A stretch of DNA of 11,559 nt, from assembly GCA_964236535.1 (NCBI GenBank), contig CAXSEF010000101.1:1-11559 (forward strand), given 5' to 3'. Origin of the DNA: CAXSEF01 sp964236535. GTDB taxonomy: Bacteria; Pseudomonadota; Alphaproteobacteria; Acetobacterales; Acetobacteraceae. Positions 1 through 5,795 of this stretch are shown one piece after another (position 1 is the stretch's first letter; each line of letters starts with the position of its first letter). Made by a program: the position numbers and the translations under genes. The notes under the pieces were generated by a model, which was given only the letters and a program-made list of their open reading frames with translations, was not told the DNA's origin and did not search any database.

Positions 1-78
1 AAGGCTGGTGAGGAAAGGCGATCTCCGTTCGCATCGCGACGGGTGATCCTGCTTTTGCGGAACATACAGGGGACGAAG

Positions 79-555
79 ATGAACAGGACGATGATCGCCA
101 TGGGGGCGTTGTGCCTCCTGGCCAGCGCTGTGCCGCAGGCACACGCGCAGCTGAGGCAGCAAGGGTTCACCGACCAGGAGCTGGACCGGATGTCGGAGGA
201 GCGGACCAAGGTGTTTGGTCCGGCAAGCCACGGTCCGCCTCCCCCTCTGTCATCCATTCCTGAGACAAAGCTCTTTCAGCCGAAGGAGCCTTGGCTCTGC
301 AAAGGAACGACAGACGGCCAGCCCGTCTACACCGCACCAAACCCGTCCGCGGCCCGAATGGGGGAGACGATGAACGTGGTTGCAGTCGGTGGGCGTCCAC
401 AGAACGGGTTTGCGCGCATCCTGTTTCCGAACGGCCGCATCGGCTGGATACCGGCTGAAACAGTGCATGAGTATGTGTCGCAGTTCAGGCCGGGCACTGG
501 CTGTCAGGTGGCAGGCGTGCGTGCCAATGGCGCGCCGGTCTTCAGCTACAACTGA
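79..555 (+). CDS. Exported SH3-like domain protein
   Basis: The product is 158 residues. Residues 1-23 form a signal peptide ending in AHA before Gln24. After a Pro-rich linker (PPPPLSS, near residue 65) there is a bacterial SH3-like segment with the usual pattern of a 'PVY' strand, a turn, 'MNVVAVGG' and a final 'GRIGWIPAETV'. Such domains in exported proteins usually bind peptidoglycan or cell-wall peptides, so a periplasmic envelope role is inferred. An earlier in-frame ATG at 43 exists, but the start at 79 is preferred: it directly begins a clean signal peptide (MNRTMIAMGALC) and has a purine-rich GGGGACGAAG just upstream. Its stop overlaps the start of the transglycosylase-like gene by one base, so the two are probably translationally coupled. 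The specific function is unknown. Confidence 0.8.
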   Translation: MNRTMIAMGALCLLASAVPQAHAQLRQQGFTDQELDRMSEERTKVFGPASHGPPPPLSSIPETKLFQPKEPWLCKGTTDGQPVYTAPNPSAARMGETMNVVAVGGRPQNGFARILFPNGRIGWIPAETVHEYVSQFRPGTGCQVAGVRANGAPVFSYN

Positions 556-1346
556 TGCATCTAGTATTTAGAGTTGGGCAAAGGCTGCTGCTGGCGGTAG
601 CCCTTGCCCCTGTCTGTCCAGTCTGGGCTGATCCGGCTCCAGTTACCATGAACGGCGTTCCGCCACAGATCATCCCGAGCTATGCAGAGGTTGGAGCCCC
701 TACCTTCGTGACGCCCTCTGGTGGCGGCTCCTTCATGGGTGACACCGGCACTGGCAGCACGGATAGCTCGTCGGGCTCGACAGACTGGACTGGCTACACT
801 TCCGGGTCTGGATCGCCGGCGATGGATGCGATGATGGCGACGTCCTATGGCGCCCTTGCGGCATCGTCTGCGACGCAAGCTGGCGTGACCCCGGAAGCGA
901 TGGCCGACCTCGGACAACTGGAGTCCGGGTTCAGGAACGTCGGCACCTCAAACGGTTCGTCCTCGGCGACGGGACCGTGGCAGATCACGACGGGGACATG
1001 GGCCGATACGATCTCCAAGTACAACCTTCCATACACCGCTAGTGACATCACCAACCCGGCAGCACAGGCGACGGTGGCAAGCTACATTGCCAGCGACTAC
1101 GCGAACGCCGTTTCCGCGAAGACTGGTCAACCTGCGACGGTTGTGCAGACCTATGGAGCCTGGATGTTTGGGCCGACACCGGGCTCCAACATCGCTACGG
1201 CAACTGCTTCGACGCCTCTGAGCAGCTTCGTCTCTCCGTCGGCTTTGTCGAACAACAACATGACGGGGTGGACGGTGGGACAGTTCAACGACCACTTCAC
1301 TGGCAAGCTGGGTTCCTCTGCCAGCACGATTGTGCAGGCTTCATAG
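555..1346 (+). CDS. Exported lytic transglycosylase-like (SLT-fold) protein
   Basis: The product is 263 residues. A signal peptide (about residues 1-25, ending VWA) is followed by a low-complexity Gly/Ser/Thr linker (about 55-90) and a lysozyme-like SLT region (about 97-220). Family landmarks are visible: the likely catalytic Glu123 in LGQLESGF, the GPWQITTGTW motif at 140-149 (equivalent to the GLMQI/GPWQF substrate-cleft motif) and YGAWMFGPTPG at 200-210 (equivalent to the Y-x-HFLG motif). The family cleaves the MurNAc-GlcNAc bond of peptidoglycan in the periplasm, often to make room for a secretion or conjugation apparatus, as VirB1 does. It starts at the ATG inside the TGATG overlap with the SH3-like gene, which suggests joint function. 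Gln/Trp in the cleft motif and Trp203 in place of the usual His are departures from textbook versions. A role in a type IV secretion system is inference only. Confidence 0.8.
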   Translation: MHLVFRVGQRLLLAVALAPVCPVWADPAPVTMNGVPPQIIPSYAEVGAPTFVTPSGGGSFMGDTGTGSTDSSSGSTDWTGYTSGSGSPAMDAMMATSYGALAASSATQAGVTPEAMADLGQLESGFRNVGTSNGSSSATGPWQITTGTWADTISKYNLPYTASDITNPAAQATVASYIASDYANAVSAKTGQPATVVQTYGAWMFGPTPGSNIATATASTPLSSFVSPSALSNNNMTGWTVGQFNDHFTGKLGSSASTIVQAS

Positions 1347-1362
1347 CTTCGGGTTCGCCCAT

Positions 1363-1376
1363 CCTTCACGTGAAGG
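1363..1376. other. Perfect 14-bp palindrome between convergent genes
   Basis: CCTTCACGTGAAGG is a perfect palindrome just after the transglycosylase-like gene and overlapping the last codons of the convergent HTH gene. It has no T-tract, so it is only a weak candidate for a bidirectional terminator. It could equally be a protein-binding palindrome. Confidence 0.3.
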
Positions 1377-1608
1377 TCAGAGTGGACTTTAGAGGGAAGG
1401 CAGCACTTGTGCGCTGCTTTTCCGGGGCAGGATGGGCCTGGTGGAAAGCCACCAGGTCGTCCAGCCATGCCGCCACGCTCTCGGGGATGATGGTGGTGCC
1501 GTTCGTCCATCGGCGAACGCTGGTCTGGCTGCGCTGGAGCTGGCGTGCAAGCTCGCGCTCTCCCCAGCCGAGCATGGCCAGGCAGAACAGCAGACGATGG
1601 GCGGACAT
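1366..1608 (-). CDS. Small helix-turn-helix DNA-binding regulator
   Basis: The product is 80 residues from the ATG at 1608. Residues 7-35 fit a Cro/CI-like helix-turn-helix: 'LGWGERELARQLQ' as helices 1-2, 'SQTSVRRWTNG' as turn and recognition helix, then 'VPESVAAWL'-type packing (here IIPESVAAWLDDLVAFH). The tail after residue 60 is unstructured. The open frame extends upstream to 1809, but the extra 67 residues look non-protein-like (Cys/Arg/Ser-rich) and contain the operator palindromes, so the internal start is preferred even though its Shine-Dalgarno is weak (CCCGGG). Two palindromes sit 36 and 90 bp upstream of the start, suggesting autoregulation and possibly control of the plus-strand winged-helix/NERD operon. 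The DNA-binding fold is well supported; the target is inferred. Confidence 0.7.
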   Translation of the reverse strand: MSAHRLLFCLAMLGWGERELARQLQRSQTSVRRWTNGTTIIPESVAAWLDDLVAFHQAHPAPEKQRTSAAFPLKSTLTFT

Positions 1609-1638
1609 GGCCCGGGCTGATCGCGTGAGCGGAAGCGG

Positions 1639-1654
1639 TTCATTTTGAACACAC
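1639..1654. promoter_or_regulatory. Operator-like half-degenerate palindrome (site 1)
   Basis: GTTCA-TTT-TGAAC forms a 5-bp-arm palindrome whose right side continues as TGAACACACGA, identical to the right side of site 2. The centres of the two sites are 54 bp apart, close to five helical turns. It lies 36 bp upstream of the HTH gene start. Confidence 0.5.
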
Positions 1655-1687
1655 GATCCAGCTTTGGCGACGAGGTGGACGGGAGAT

Positions 1688-1708
1688 GTGTGTTCAAAAT
1701 GAACACAC
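1688..1708. promoter_or_regulatory. Operator-like perfect palindrome (site 2)
   Basis: Perfect 9-bp arms GTGTGTTCA and TGAACACAC are separated by three A residues. This is the best palindrome in the intergenic region and shares TGAACACACGA with site 1. It is likely the operator of the adjacent HTH regulator. The operator assignment is inferred from position and symmetry. Confidence 0.6.
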
Positions 1709-1772
1709 GAGCGGTATTCCGGCACTCGGCCTGACTGGACTGGCCGATCCGTGCCGCCCGCCACCCCATTGA

Positions 1773-1791
1773 TATACTCGACCAGGTCGAG
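1773..1791 (+). promoter_or_regulatory. Possible -10 box with overlapping inverted repeat
   Basis: TATACT at 1773-1778 matches the sigma-70 -10 consensus at five of six positions. A perfect 7-bp inverted repeat, CTCGACC and GGTCGAG around a single A, occupies 1777-1791, where a repressor would block RNA polymerase. No good -35 hexamer lies 16-18 bp upstream. If real, it would drive the tandem winged-helix/NERD operon with a leader of about 185 nt. The leader (1792-1969) also holds a small hairpin with arms GGACGC and GCGTCC around 1891-1907, and no convincing gene. Confidence 0.35.
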
Positions 1792-1969
1792 CTGCACAGC
1801 GTTTTCCATGCGGCAAGGATCGGTCGTCGAGACGCGAACGGCGCACCGGGTTCTTGCCTTCCCGCCTCACGCGATCTTTTGCGTTCGGACGGACGCTATT
1901 CGCGTCCTGGCCTTGGACCCTGGCCGCATCGGACGACGACCGTCGTCGGCAGCGGGGAAGCGTGAAGCG

Positions 1970-2878
1970 ATGGATCGTGTGTCGAACGTCGAGACGGACA
2001 AGCTGCAGGCGGAGGAGCTGGACGCGCTGGTGCGGTATGTGAGCGAGCCGCGTCGGCTGAGCAGCATCATCGCGCAGGCGGCGCGTGTGGGTCAGCCGGT
2101 GCGCTACCAGCTGACGAAGCTGGTGAAGCGCGGCCGGCTGACGCGGCCGCGGCACGGGGTGTTCGCCCCGGCCGGGTTCGTCGGCAGTATCGCGCTGCCG
2201 GACGTGGCGGCGCAGGGCAACGAGGAGGGGGGCGAACTGGCGGCGCGTCTGGTGGCGCTGGTGGACCGTCCGATGCTGCTGCGCGACGTGACGTCGCTGC
2301 TGGGCGAGGGCTCGCTGGTGCTGCCGCGGGTGGTGACGCTGCTGATCAGCCAGGGCCGTCTGTGCCGACCGGAGCTTGGAGTGCTGGCCCCGACCAGCCA
2401 CGACCCGGCGATCCCGCTGGGCAAGGACCTGGTGAGGATGAGCGAGGTCCGAGCCCTGCTCGCGTCTCCCACCCGGGTCGGTGTCGTCGGCCGGGCCCTG
2501 GGTCTGACGCGGTCGGTGGCGGAGCGGCTCCTGGTGCAACTGGAGCAGGCGGGCGAGGTGGTCCGGGTGAACTACGGGATCTATGGGCTACCGGGGGTGA
2601 AGACGCGCAAGAACCTGGCGCGGTGCTGTCCGGTCGCGCTGCACCGGCCGCAGCCGATCCGGAATGCGATTCTGGACTACCTGACGGAGCCGCGTCGGGC
2701 GATGGAGATTGCGGCGCACATCGAGCGAACGACGGCGACGGCGACGGGCCACCTGGCGGCGATGAAGCGCCGCGGCCTGGTGGTGAGCGTGAGGCATGGC
2801 GTCTACGCACGGCCTGACCGGTGCAAGCCGCGCCAGGCAAGCCTTGCCGACCAGGCTGGGCTTGGAATCGCGGCCTGA
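1970..2878 (+). CDS. Protein of four tandem winged-helix-like units
   Basis: The product is 302 residues from the ATG at 1970. The open frame reaches back to 1751, but the upstream 73 codons are not protein-like, whereas from 1970 the text is regular and a GGGGAAG lies upstream. Four units of about 55 residues follow one another, each an HTH ending in a basic wing: about 17-68 (wing RGRLTRPRHGVFAP), 88-142 (QGRLCRPELGVLAP), 156-208 (AGEVVRVNYGIYGLP) and 228-282 (RRGLVVSVRHGVYARP). The Gly-Val/Ile-Tyr/Phe wing resembles the winged-helix domain found at the N-terminus of AbiEi-type antitoxins and related regulators, but no nucleotidyltransferase-associated domain follows. No other domain is visible. 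The stop overlaps the start of the NERD gene by one base (TGATG). Role inferred: multi-site DNA binding or regulation of its operon. I do not recognise a named family with this four-unit layout. Confidence 0.8.
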   Translation: MDRVSNVETDKLQAEELDALVRYVSEPRRLSSIIAQAARVGQPVRYQLTKLVKRGRLTRPRHGVFAPAGFVGSIALPDVAAQGNEEGGELAARLVALVDRPMLLRDVTSLLGEGSLVLPRVVTLLISQGRLCRPELGVLAPTSHDPAIPLGKDLVRMSEVRALLASPTRVGVVGRALGLTRSVAERLLVQLEQAGEVVRVNYGIYGLPGVKTRKNLARCCPVALHRPQPIRNAILDYLTEPRRAMEIAAHIERTTATATGHLAAMKRRGLVVSVRHGVYARPDRCKPRQASLADQAGLGIAA

Positions 2879-3648
2879 TGAGGCTGCTGTTCGCCCTGTT
2901 GGATCACCGGCCGGGGTTGCCGTCCTTTGCGACCACCCTGCCAGCCTTGTGCATCCTGGCGGCGACTGGCGGCGTCTTCCTGATCGCGACTTGCCTCAAG
3001 GTGCTGTTCCGATCGCACCTGATCGGGCGTGCCGGGGAGAGGGCCGTGCGCCGCTCCCTGACACGACTTGGGCTTGCGGCGCTGCATGACGTGGTGCTGG
3101 CAGACTCGCTGGGCCACACGCAGATCGACCACCTGGTGCGGACAAGCCATGGGATTGCGGTACTCGAGACGAAGACCCTGGCTGGCTGGATCAAGGGCAC
3201 GACACACGGCGCGCAGTGGACGCAGCACCTTTCAGGTGGCCGGGTTCGTCACGCCTTTCAGAGCCCGCTGCGGCAGAACCATCGGCACTGCAAGGCGGTG
3301 GAGGCGGTGATCGCCACCATGGCAGTACCAGTGATTGGGTTTGTGGTGTCGGCGGGCCGGGCGCGGTTCTGCCCTGAACTGCAGACGAAGGTGGTGCCGG
3401 TGGCGGATCTGGGCAGGATCACGACGGGCGACTTCCAGGCTCAAGCTGTGAGCGCGGACGCACTGGAGACGGCATGGGCACGGCTGGTCGCGTGCGCAGT
3501 CGAGACGCCGAGGCTGCGGTGCCTGCACCTGGCAGAGGTGCTGGCGAAGCGGACACCCGAGCGGGTGCTGGAGGTCCGCATGGCCTGGGGGCTGCTGCCG
3601 GTTGGTGTGGCTGCGATTCTGGCCGGGCTTGTGTCGCTAGTGTTGTAG
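2878..3648 (+). CDS. Membrane-anchored NERD-domain putative nuclease
   Basis: The product is 256 residues, starting at the ATG in the TGATG overlap. A hydrophobic segment at about 18-44 anchors the N-terminus and a second at about 236-256 ends the protein. Between them lies a NERD (nuclease-related) domain: GRAGERAV (Glu54), HTQIDHLV (Asp84), VLETKT (Glu97, Lys99), Trp114, and SPLRQNHRH (Gln133, matching the conserved NPxxQN-like helix). This Glu/Asp/Glu-x-Lys constellation is that of PD-(D/E)xK-like nucleases, so the active site looks intact. NERD proteins occur in bacteria and archaea, often on plasmids, and few have a proven activity. An earlier ATG at 2821 overlaps the winged-helix gene by 57 bp and is less likely. 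Operon coupling with the tandem winged-helix protein is strong. A role in DNA processing or defence is inference. Confidence 0.82.
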   Translation: MRLLFALLDHRPGLPSFATTLPALCILAATGGVFLIATCLKVLFRSHLIGRAGERAVRRSLTRLGLAALHDVVLADSLGHTQIDHLVRTSHGIAVLETKTLAGWIKGTTHGAQWTQHLSGGRVRHAFQSPLRQNHRHCKAVEAVIATMAVPVIGFVVSAGRARFCPELQTKVVPVADLGRITTGDFQAQAVSADALETAWARLVACAVETPRLRCLHLAEVLAKRTPERVLEVRMAWGLLPVGVAAILAGLVSLVL

Positions 3649-3702
3649 CTATCCGCGGACCGTTGTCTCTGCACGCGGCCTGTCCTTGTCGCCGCCGGCC
3701 CA

Positions 3703-3797
3703 GAGGCATGAGAGCGTGTGTCCCTGAGCTGCGCCGGACGCGGGCCGCTTGGGGCCTGCGGCTGGGGCGGCTCCGGGGCACGATGCGAGCGTGCCCC
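3703..3797. repeat. Direct repeat, copy 1 (155-bp period)
   Basis: It starts GAGGCATG and contains a 43-bp core (3730-3772, beginning TGCGCCGGACGCGGGCC) that matches 3885-3927 at 40 of 43 positions by eye. It ends AGCGTGCCCC, as does copy 2. All three shared blocks keep an exact offset of 155. The period is not a multiple of three, so the repeat is not explained by a repeated protein domain. Confidence 0.75.
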
Positions 3798-3857
3798 GCC
3801 TGCCTGCGAGCGTGCGGTTCGGTCCTCCTGCCTGGCTTGTCTGGCCTGGCTGTGTCT

Positions 3858-3952
3858 GAGGCATGCGACTGTGCGGGAAGGAGGTGCGCCGGACGCGGGC
3901 CTCTTGGGGTCTGCGGCTGGGGCAGCTTCGTCCTGCGCGGGGAGCGTGCCCC
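3858..3952. repeat. Direct repeat, copy 2 (155-bp period)
   Basis: This is the second copy of the 95-bp unit at 3703-3797, with the same start (GAGGCATG), core and end (AGCGTGCCCC). The hairpin that closes copy 1 is not conserved here; instead CGTG and CACG can pair at the end. The 60 bp between the copies shows no clear third copy. Confidence 0.75.
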
Positions 3953-4002
3953 GGCACGGTGTGGCAACCGGCCGGGGCCTTTCGAAGTCGAGGGGGGAGG
4001 GG

Positions 4003-4104
4003 CTATGGCCCGCCGGTCAGGCGCCGCCAGACCAGATAACCGGTGCCGCCACTGAGACCCGCAATGGCGAGGTAGAGGAAGAGGTTTCCAATCAGTTCAG
4101 ACAC
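4003..4104 (-). CDS. 33-residue single-TM microprotein
   Basis: The reading frame starts at a GTG at 4104 and ends at TAG at 4003. The product begins MSELIGNLFLYLAIAGL, has one hydrophobic helix (about residues 4-25) and ends in a basic juxtamembrane stretch (WRRLTGGP), fitting an inner-membrane miniprotein with its C-terminus inside. The start is supported by a perfect AAGGAG seven bases upstream, embedded in the last codons of the 86-residue membrane gene. The two genes overlap by eight bases, a classic translational coupling arrangement. Function is unknown. It could be a partner of the 86-residue protein or a small toxin-like peptide, but nothing specific shows this. Confidence 0.6.
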   Translation of the reverse strand: MSELIGNLFLYLAIAGLSGGTGYLVWRRLTGGP

Positions 4105-4357
4105 GATCGGGCTCCTTGGGGCTGGGCGTGGGTGGAATATAGCGGAGGGCGGTGAAAGCCCCAAGCTCTGCGAGTCCACACAGCACGATGGTGACGGCCC
4201 GCATCCAAAACGGCGTGGTGAGGGCGTGGTTCAGGATTGGTGCGATCAGGACGGCGGCGAAGATCGTCAGGGCAAAAGCTTGCAAGCCGTTTGCGGCAAG
4301 CTTTAGGCGCTCCTCCGTATGCTTTGGGGAGAGAGGTGGCTTTGAGGGGAAACGCAT
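4097..4357 (-). CDS. Small two-TM membrane protein
   Basis: The product is 86 residues with two hydrophobic helices (about 26-43, LQAFALTIFAAVLIAPIL, and 53-72, RAVTIVLCGLAELGAFTALR). Its soluble N-terminus is basic (PSKPPLSPKHTEERLK) and its tail Pro-rich. A CCGGAG lies upstream of the ATG. It overlaps the 33-residue microprotein gene, which uses a Shine-Dalgarno located inside its last codons. I do not recognise the family. The position downstream of the 219-residue orphan on the same strand allows cotranscription, but a strong GC hairpin lies between them. Confidence 0.72.
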   Translation of the reverse strand: MRFPSKPPLSPKHTEERLKLAANGLQAFALTIFAAVLIAPILNHALTTPFWMRAVTIVLCGLAELGAFTALRYIPPTPSPKEPDRV

Positions 4358-4405
4358 GGGCGGGGCTCCGGGAGGCGAGAAAGTCTGATCCGATGGGCGG
4401 GCGCT

Positions 4406-4429
4406 GGCGGGGGCCTGGGAGCCCCCGCC
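4406..4429 (-). terminator. Terminator-like GC hairpin after the 219-residue gene
   Basis: A perfect 9-bp stem, GGCGGGGGC and GCCCCCGCC, with a 6-nt loop lies 8 bp past the stop of the 219-residue gene. No T-run follows on either strand, so it is not a textbook intrinsic terminator. It may act as an RNA stability element or a partial terminator before the membrane-protein genes. Confidence 0.45.
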
Positions 4430-4436
4430 GTGTGCC

Positions 4437-5096
4437 TTACATGCCGAGGGCGGCCATCTGGGCGGCGGCCACCTGGCGATCGACGGCCATGGCGGGGCGG
4501 GTCGCGCCCTCGTAGGGCTTCCAATCGCTGCCCGTCACCTGGGCGTATGCATCAACCGCACCCTCGGCGGCGGCGAGCAGGGCGAAGGCTTGCAGGGCGA
4601 TGGTTGCGGCAAACTCGCGGGCGCGTGCGGCGCGGTTGGCGGTGCCGTCGACGCCCTGGCGGTCCTCGTCGCGGTCCTCGTTGGCGACCTTGCTGCTGGC
4701 GTCGCGGGCGAGGGCTGCCTTGGTCTCGTAGAAGGTGCCGGCCCCGTGGGCGGAGCGCACGAAGGCGTCCACGATCCGCTGCAGGTGCATTTCCAAAGCC
4801 TTGTCGGACAGGTTGTCGGCGAGGGCCTTGGCGGAACGGGCGATCTGCTCCTCGGTCGCCTCGCGGATGGCGTGGTAATCGACGTCGGGCATCCCGAACA
4901 CGCGGACGATGTTGCCGGCGAGGCTGGCATCGGGACAGGCGCGCTGTGCGGTGGTGAAGGTCACGACGGTGCGCTGGCCCTGGGTGGCGGCCTGACGGGC
5001 CGGAGCCTGGGCGGCGGGCTTGTTCTTGCGGGCGGGCTTGTCGGAAGCGGCGGGGGCGGCGATGTTGCTGGAAGCCTGGGACATGATCTTATCCAT
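4437..5096 (-). CDS. Orphan 219-residue protein with Ala/Lys-rich N-terminus
   Basis: No family is recognised. Residues 1-40 are Ala/Lys/Pro-rich (KPARKNKPAAQAPARQ) and probably disordered, like tails that contact nucleic acid. The rest looks helical and soluble, with a charged middle (EDRDEDRQG near 143-151), an Ala-rich helix (ATIALQAFALLAAAEGAVDAYAQV) that is too polar for a clear TM, and an ending GSDWKPYE...AALGM. The ATG at 5096 gives the full length; a second ATG at 5084 (MSQASSN) is an alternative, since neither has a strong Shine-Dalgarno. A sigma-70-like promoter at 5175-5203 reads into it, and an A/T-rich inverted repeat lies just upstream of that. It is a real gene by codon-level regularity and intact length; the role is unknown. 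Confidence 0.75.
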   Translation of the reverse strand: MDKIMSQASSNIAAPAASDKPARKNKPAAQAPARQAATQGQRTVVTFTTAQRACPDASLAGNIVRVFGMPDVDYHAIREATEEQIARSAKALADNLSDKALEMHLQRIVDAFVRSAHGAGTFYETKAALARDASSKVANEDRDEDRQGVDGTANRAARAREFAATIALQAFALLAAAEGAVDAYAQVTGSDWKPYEGATRPAMAVDRQVAAAQMAALGM

Positions 5097-5174
5097 CTGT
5101 TCTAGGTCAGCCCCCGTCTTGTGTTACAGCACTCGGCGGGGGCGGCTCGCTGCGGCGTCAGTCACCGCGCATTT

Positions 5175-5203
5175 GTTATCGCACATCCCTACAAAGGGTG
5201 CAA
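5175..5203 (-). promoter_or_regulatory. Sigma-70-like promoter for the 219-residue gene
   Basis: On the minus strand TTGCAC (5203-5198) and GATAAC (5180-5175) are separated by 17 bp. Each hexamer matches consensus at four of six positions. The direction is towards the gene starting at 5096, giving a leader of about 70 nt. Confidence 0.5.
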
Positions 5204-5209
5204 CACCAA

Positions 5210-5249
5210 TCGCAAGAAATACCTGCATTTATTGCAGTATTATTTGCGA
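5210..5249. promoter_or_regulatory. A/T-rich inverted repeat, candidate operator
   Basis: The left arm TCGCAAGAAATACCTGCA (5210-5227) and right arm TGCAGTATTATTTGCGA (5233-5249) are inverted copies with a few differences, around a 5-base centre. It lies immediately upstream of the minus-strand -35 box. The right arm resembles TGCAGTATGTGCTTGC at 5784-5799, upstream of the 5850 gene, so one regulator may read both sites. No regulator for it is identified in the window. Confidence 0.45.
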
Positions 5250-5375
5250 CAAGACCCCATCTTTACTGTTTACTTGCCTTCCTGAGTGTCTGATCCTTGG
5301 AGAGCCCCCGAGTTCTTGCTTTGCTGATTACCGTGCCCTTGCACGGTATTCAGGACAGCCTCGTGTCAGTGAGGT

Positions 5376-5578
5376 GTCTGTTCCCCGGTCTCGCCCCGTC
5401 GTGAGGCCCTCTGACCGGGGCGGCGGGGCCGGGTCAAAGGCGCGCCGCTTGGCGCGGGACCGGACCCACGCGCAGCCGGGCCACTTGGCACGGCGAGCAT
5501 GGGGAGGACCCACCCTTTGACCCGGCCCCGCCGCTCCGGTGGACCTGCTTCACGACGGGGCGAGAGCGGGGAACAGAC
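5376..5578. ncRNA. Giant hairpin element A (structured RNA or DNA hairpin)
   Basis: This is a 203-bp element almost wholly self-complementary. The outer stem pairs 5376-5406 with 5548-5578 (29 of 31 Watson-Crick plus one G-T). An internal loop follows, then ACCGG with CCGGT (5414-5418/5536-5540) and a perfect 20-bp inner stem, 5421-5440 with 5514-5533. The apex carries two small hairpins, CGCGCC-GCTT-GGCGCG (5441-5456) and one at 5475-5494, and unpaired conserved blocks GGCGCGGGACCGGA, CGGCGAGCATGG and GAGGACCCACCC. A second element with the same plan lies at 10419-10620. Transcription has not been shown, the strand is unknown, and a DNA-level function is possible. I cannot assign a known RNA family. 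Confidence 0.6.
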
Positions 5579-5648
5579 GCCCTGCCGCAGGCGCACTTTC
5601 TTGCTTTCTTCCTGTCTGGCTTGCTTGCGTCAGTGGCCTTAACCCGCA

Positions 5649-5719
5649 GGGCGGAGACCCCGCTTGGGGGCTCCGTTCCGCCCTCTTGAGCGGAATAGGT
5701 CACGGCCCCCGCTTGGGGG
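5649..5719. other. Cluster of GC hairpins with GCTT loops
   Basis: CGGAG-A-CCCC-GCTT-GGGG-G-CTCCG folds at 5652-5675. It competes with GGGCGGA/TCCGCCC (5649-5655/5677-5683) and with TTCCGC/GCGGAA (5676-5695). A second CCCCC-GCTT-GGGGG hairpin follows at 5706-5719. No T-tracts are present. The mutually exclusive pairings could act as a switch or as a multi-part transcription barrier before the 5850 gene. Confidence 0.45.
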
Positions 5720-5795
5720 AGACGCCCGGACTTCCTGTCTTGGCGACGGACCATGCCACGGCCGAAAGATTGTTTGTTATCAATGCAGTATGTGC

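Larger units (their letters stand above)
3649..4002. other. Non-coding interval after the NERD gene
   Basis: No reading frame here has a protein-like sequence: the frames that stay open are Arg/Pro/Gly-rich shadows. The interval holds two copies of an imperfect direct repeat with 155-bp periodicity and one perfect GC-rich hairpin at 3775-3797 (arms GGGGCACG and CGTGCCCC, 7-nt loop). The hairpin has no T-tract but could still slow or end transcription from the NERD operon. Confidence 0.6.

Noticed and set aside
1609..1809. N-terminal extension of the HTH gene (MENAVQLDLVEYING...)
   Set aside because: The first residues look plausible, but the extension spans the two operator palindromes and becomes non-protein-like; no good Shine-Dalgarno at 1809.
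3703..3952. CRISPR array or plasmid iterons
   Set aside because: Only two units of about 95 bp with a 155-bp period; CRISPR repeats and iterons are shorter and more numerous.
3419..3967. 182-codon minus-strand frame over the repeats
   Set aside because: Composition is Pro/Arg/Ser-rich without hydrophobic periodicity, it runs antisense into the NERD gene, and the repeat falls in different frames.
5172..5185. DnaA box near TTATCGCACA
   Set aside because: It has an extra base compared with TTATCCACA-type boxes and is a single occurrence, so it gives no support for an origin.
5376..5578. Giant hairpins as MITEs or transposon ends
   Set aside because: The outer arms are not shared between the copies and no target-site duplication is visible at either element, so common terminal inverted repeats are lacking. 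Not fully excluded without more copies.
5328..5754. Minus-strand frames with GWVLPMLAV- or SPCSPCQVA-like text
   Set aside because: They translate the giant hairpin; similar text appears at 10429-10674 only because the hairpin core is repeated.
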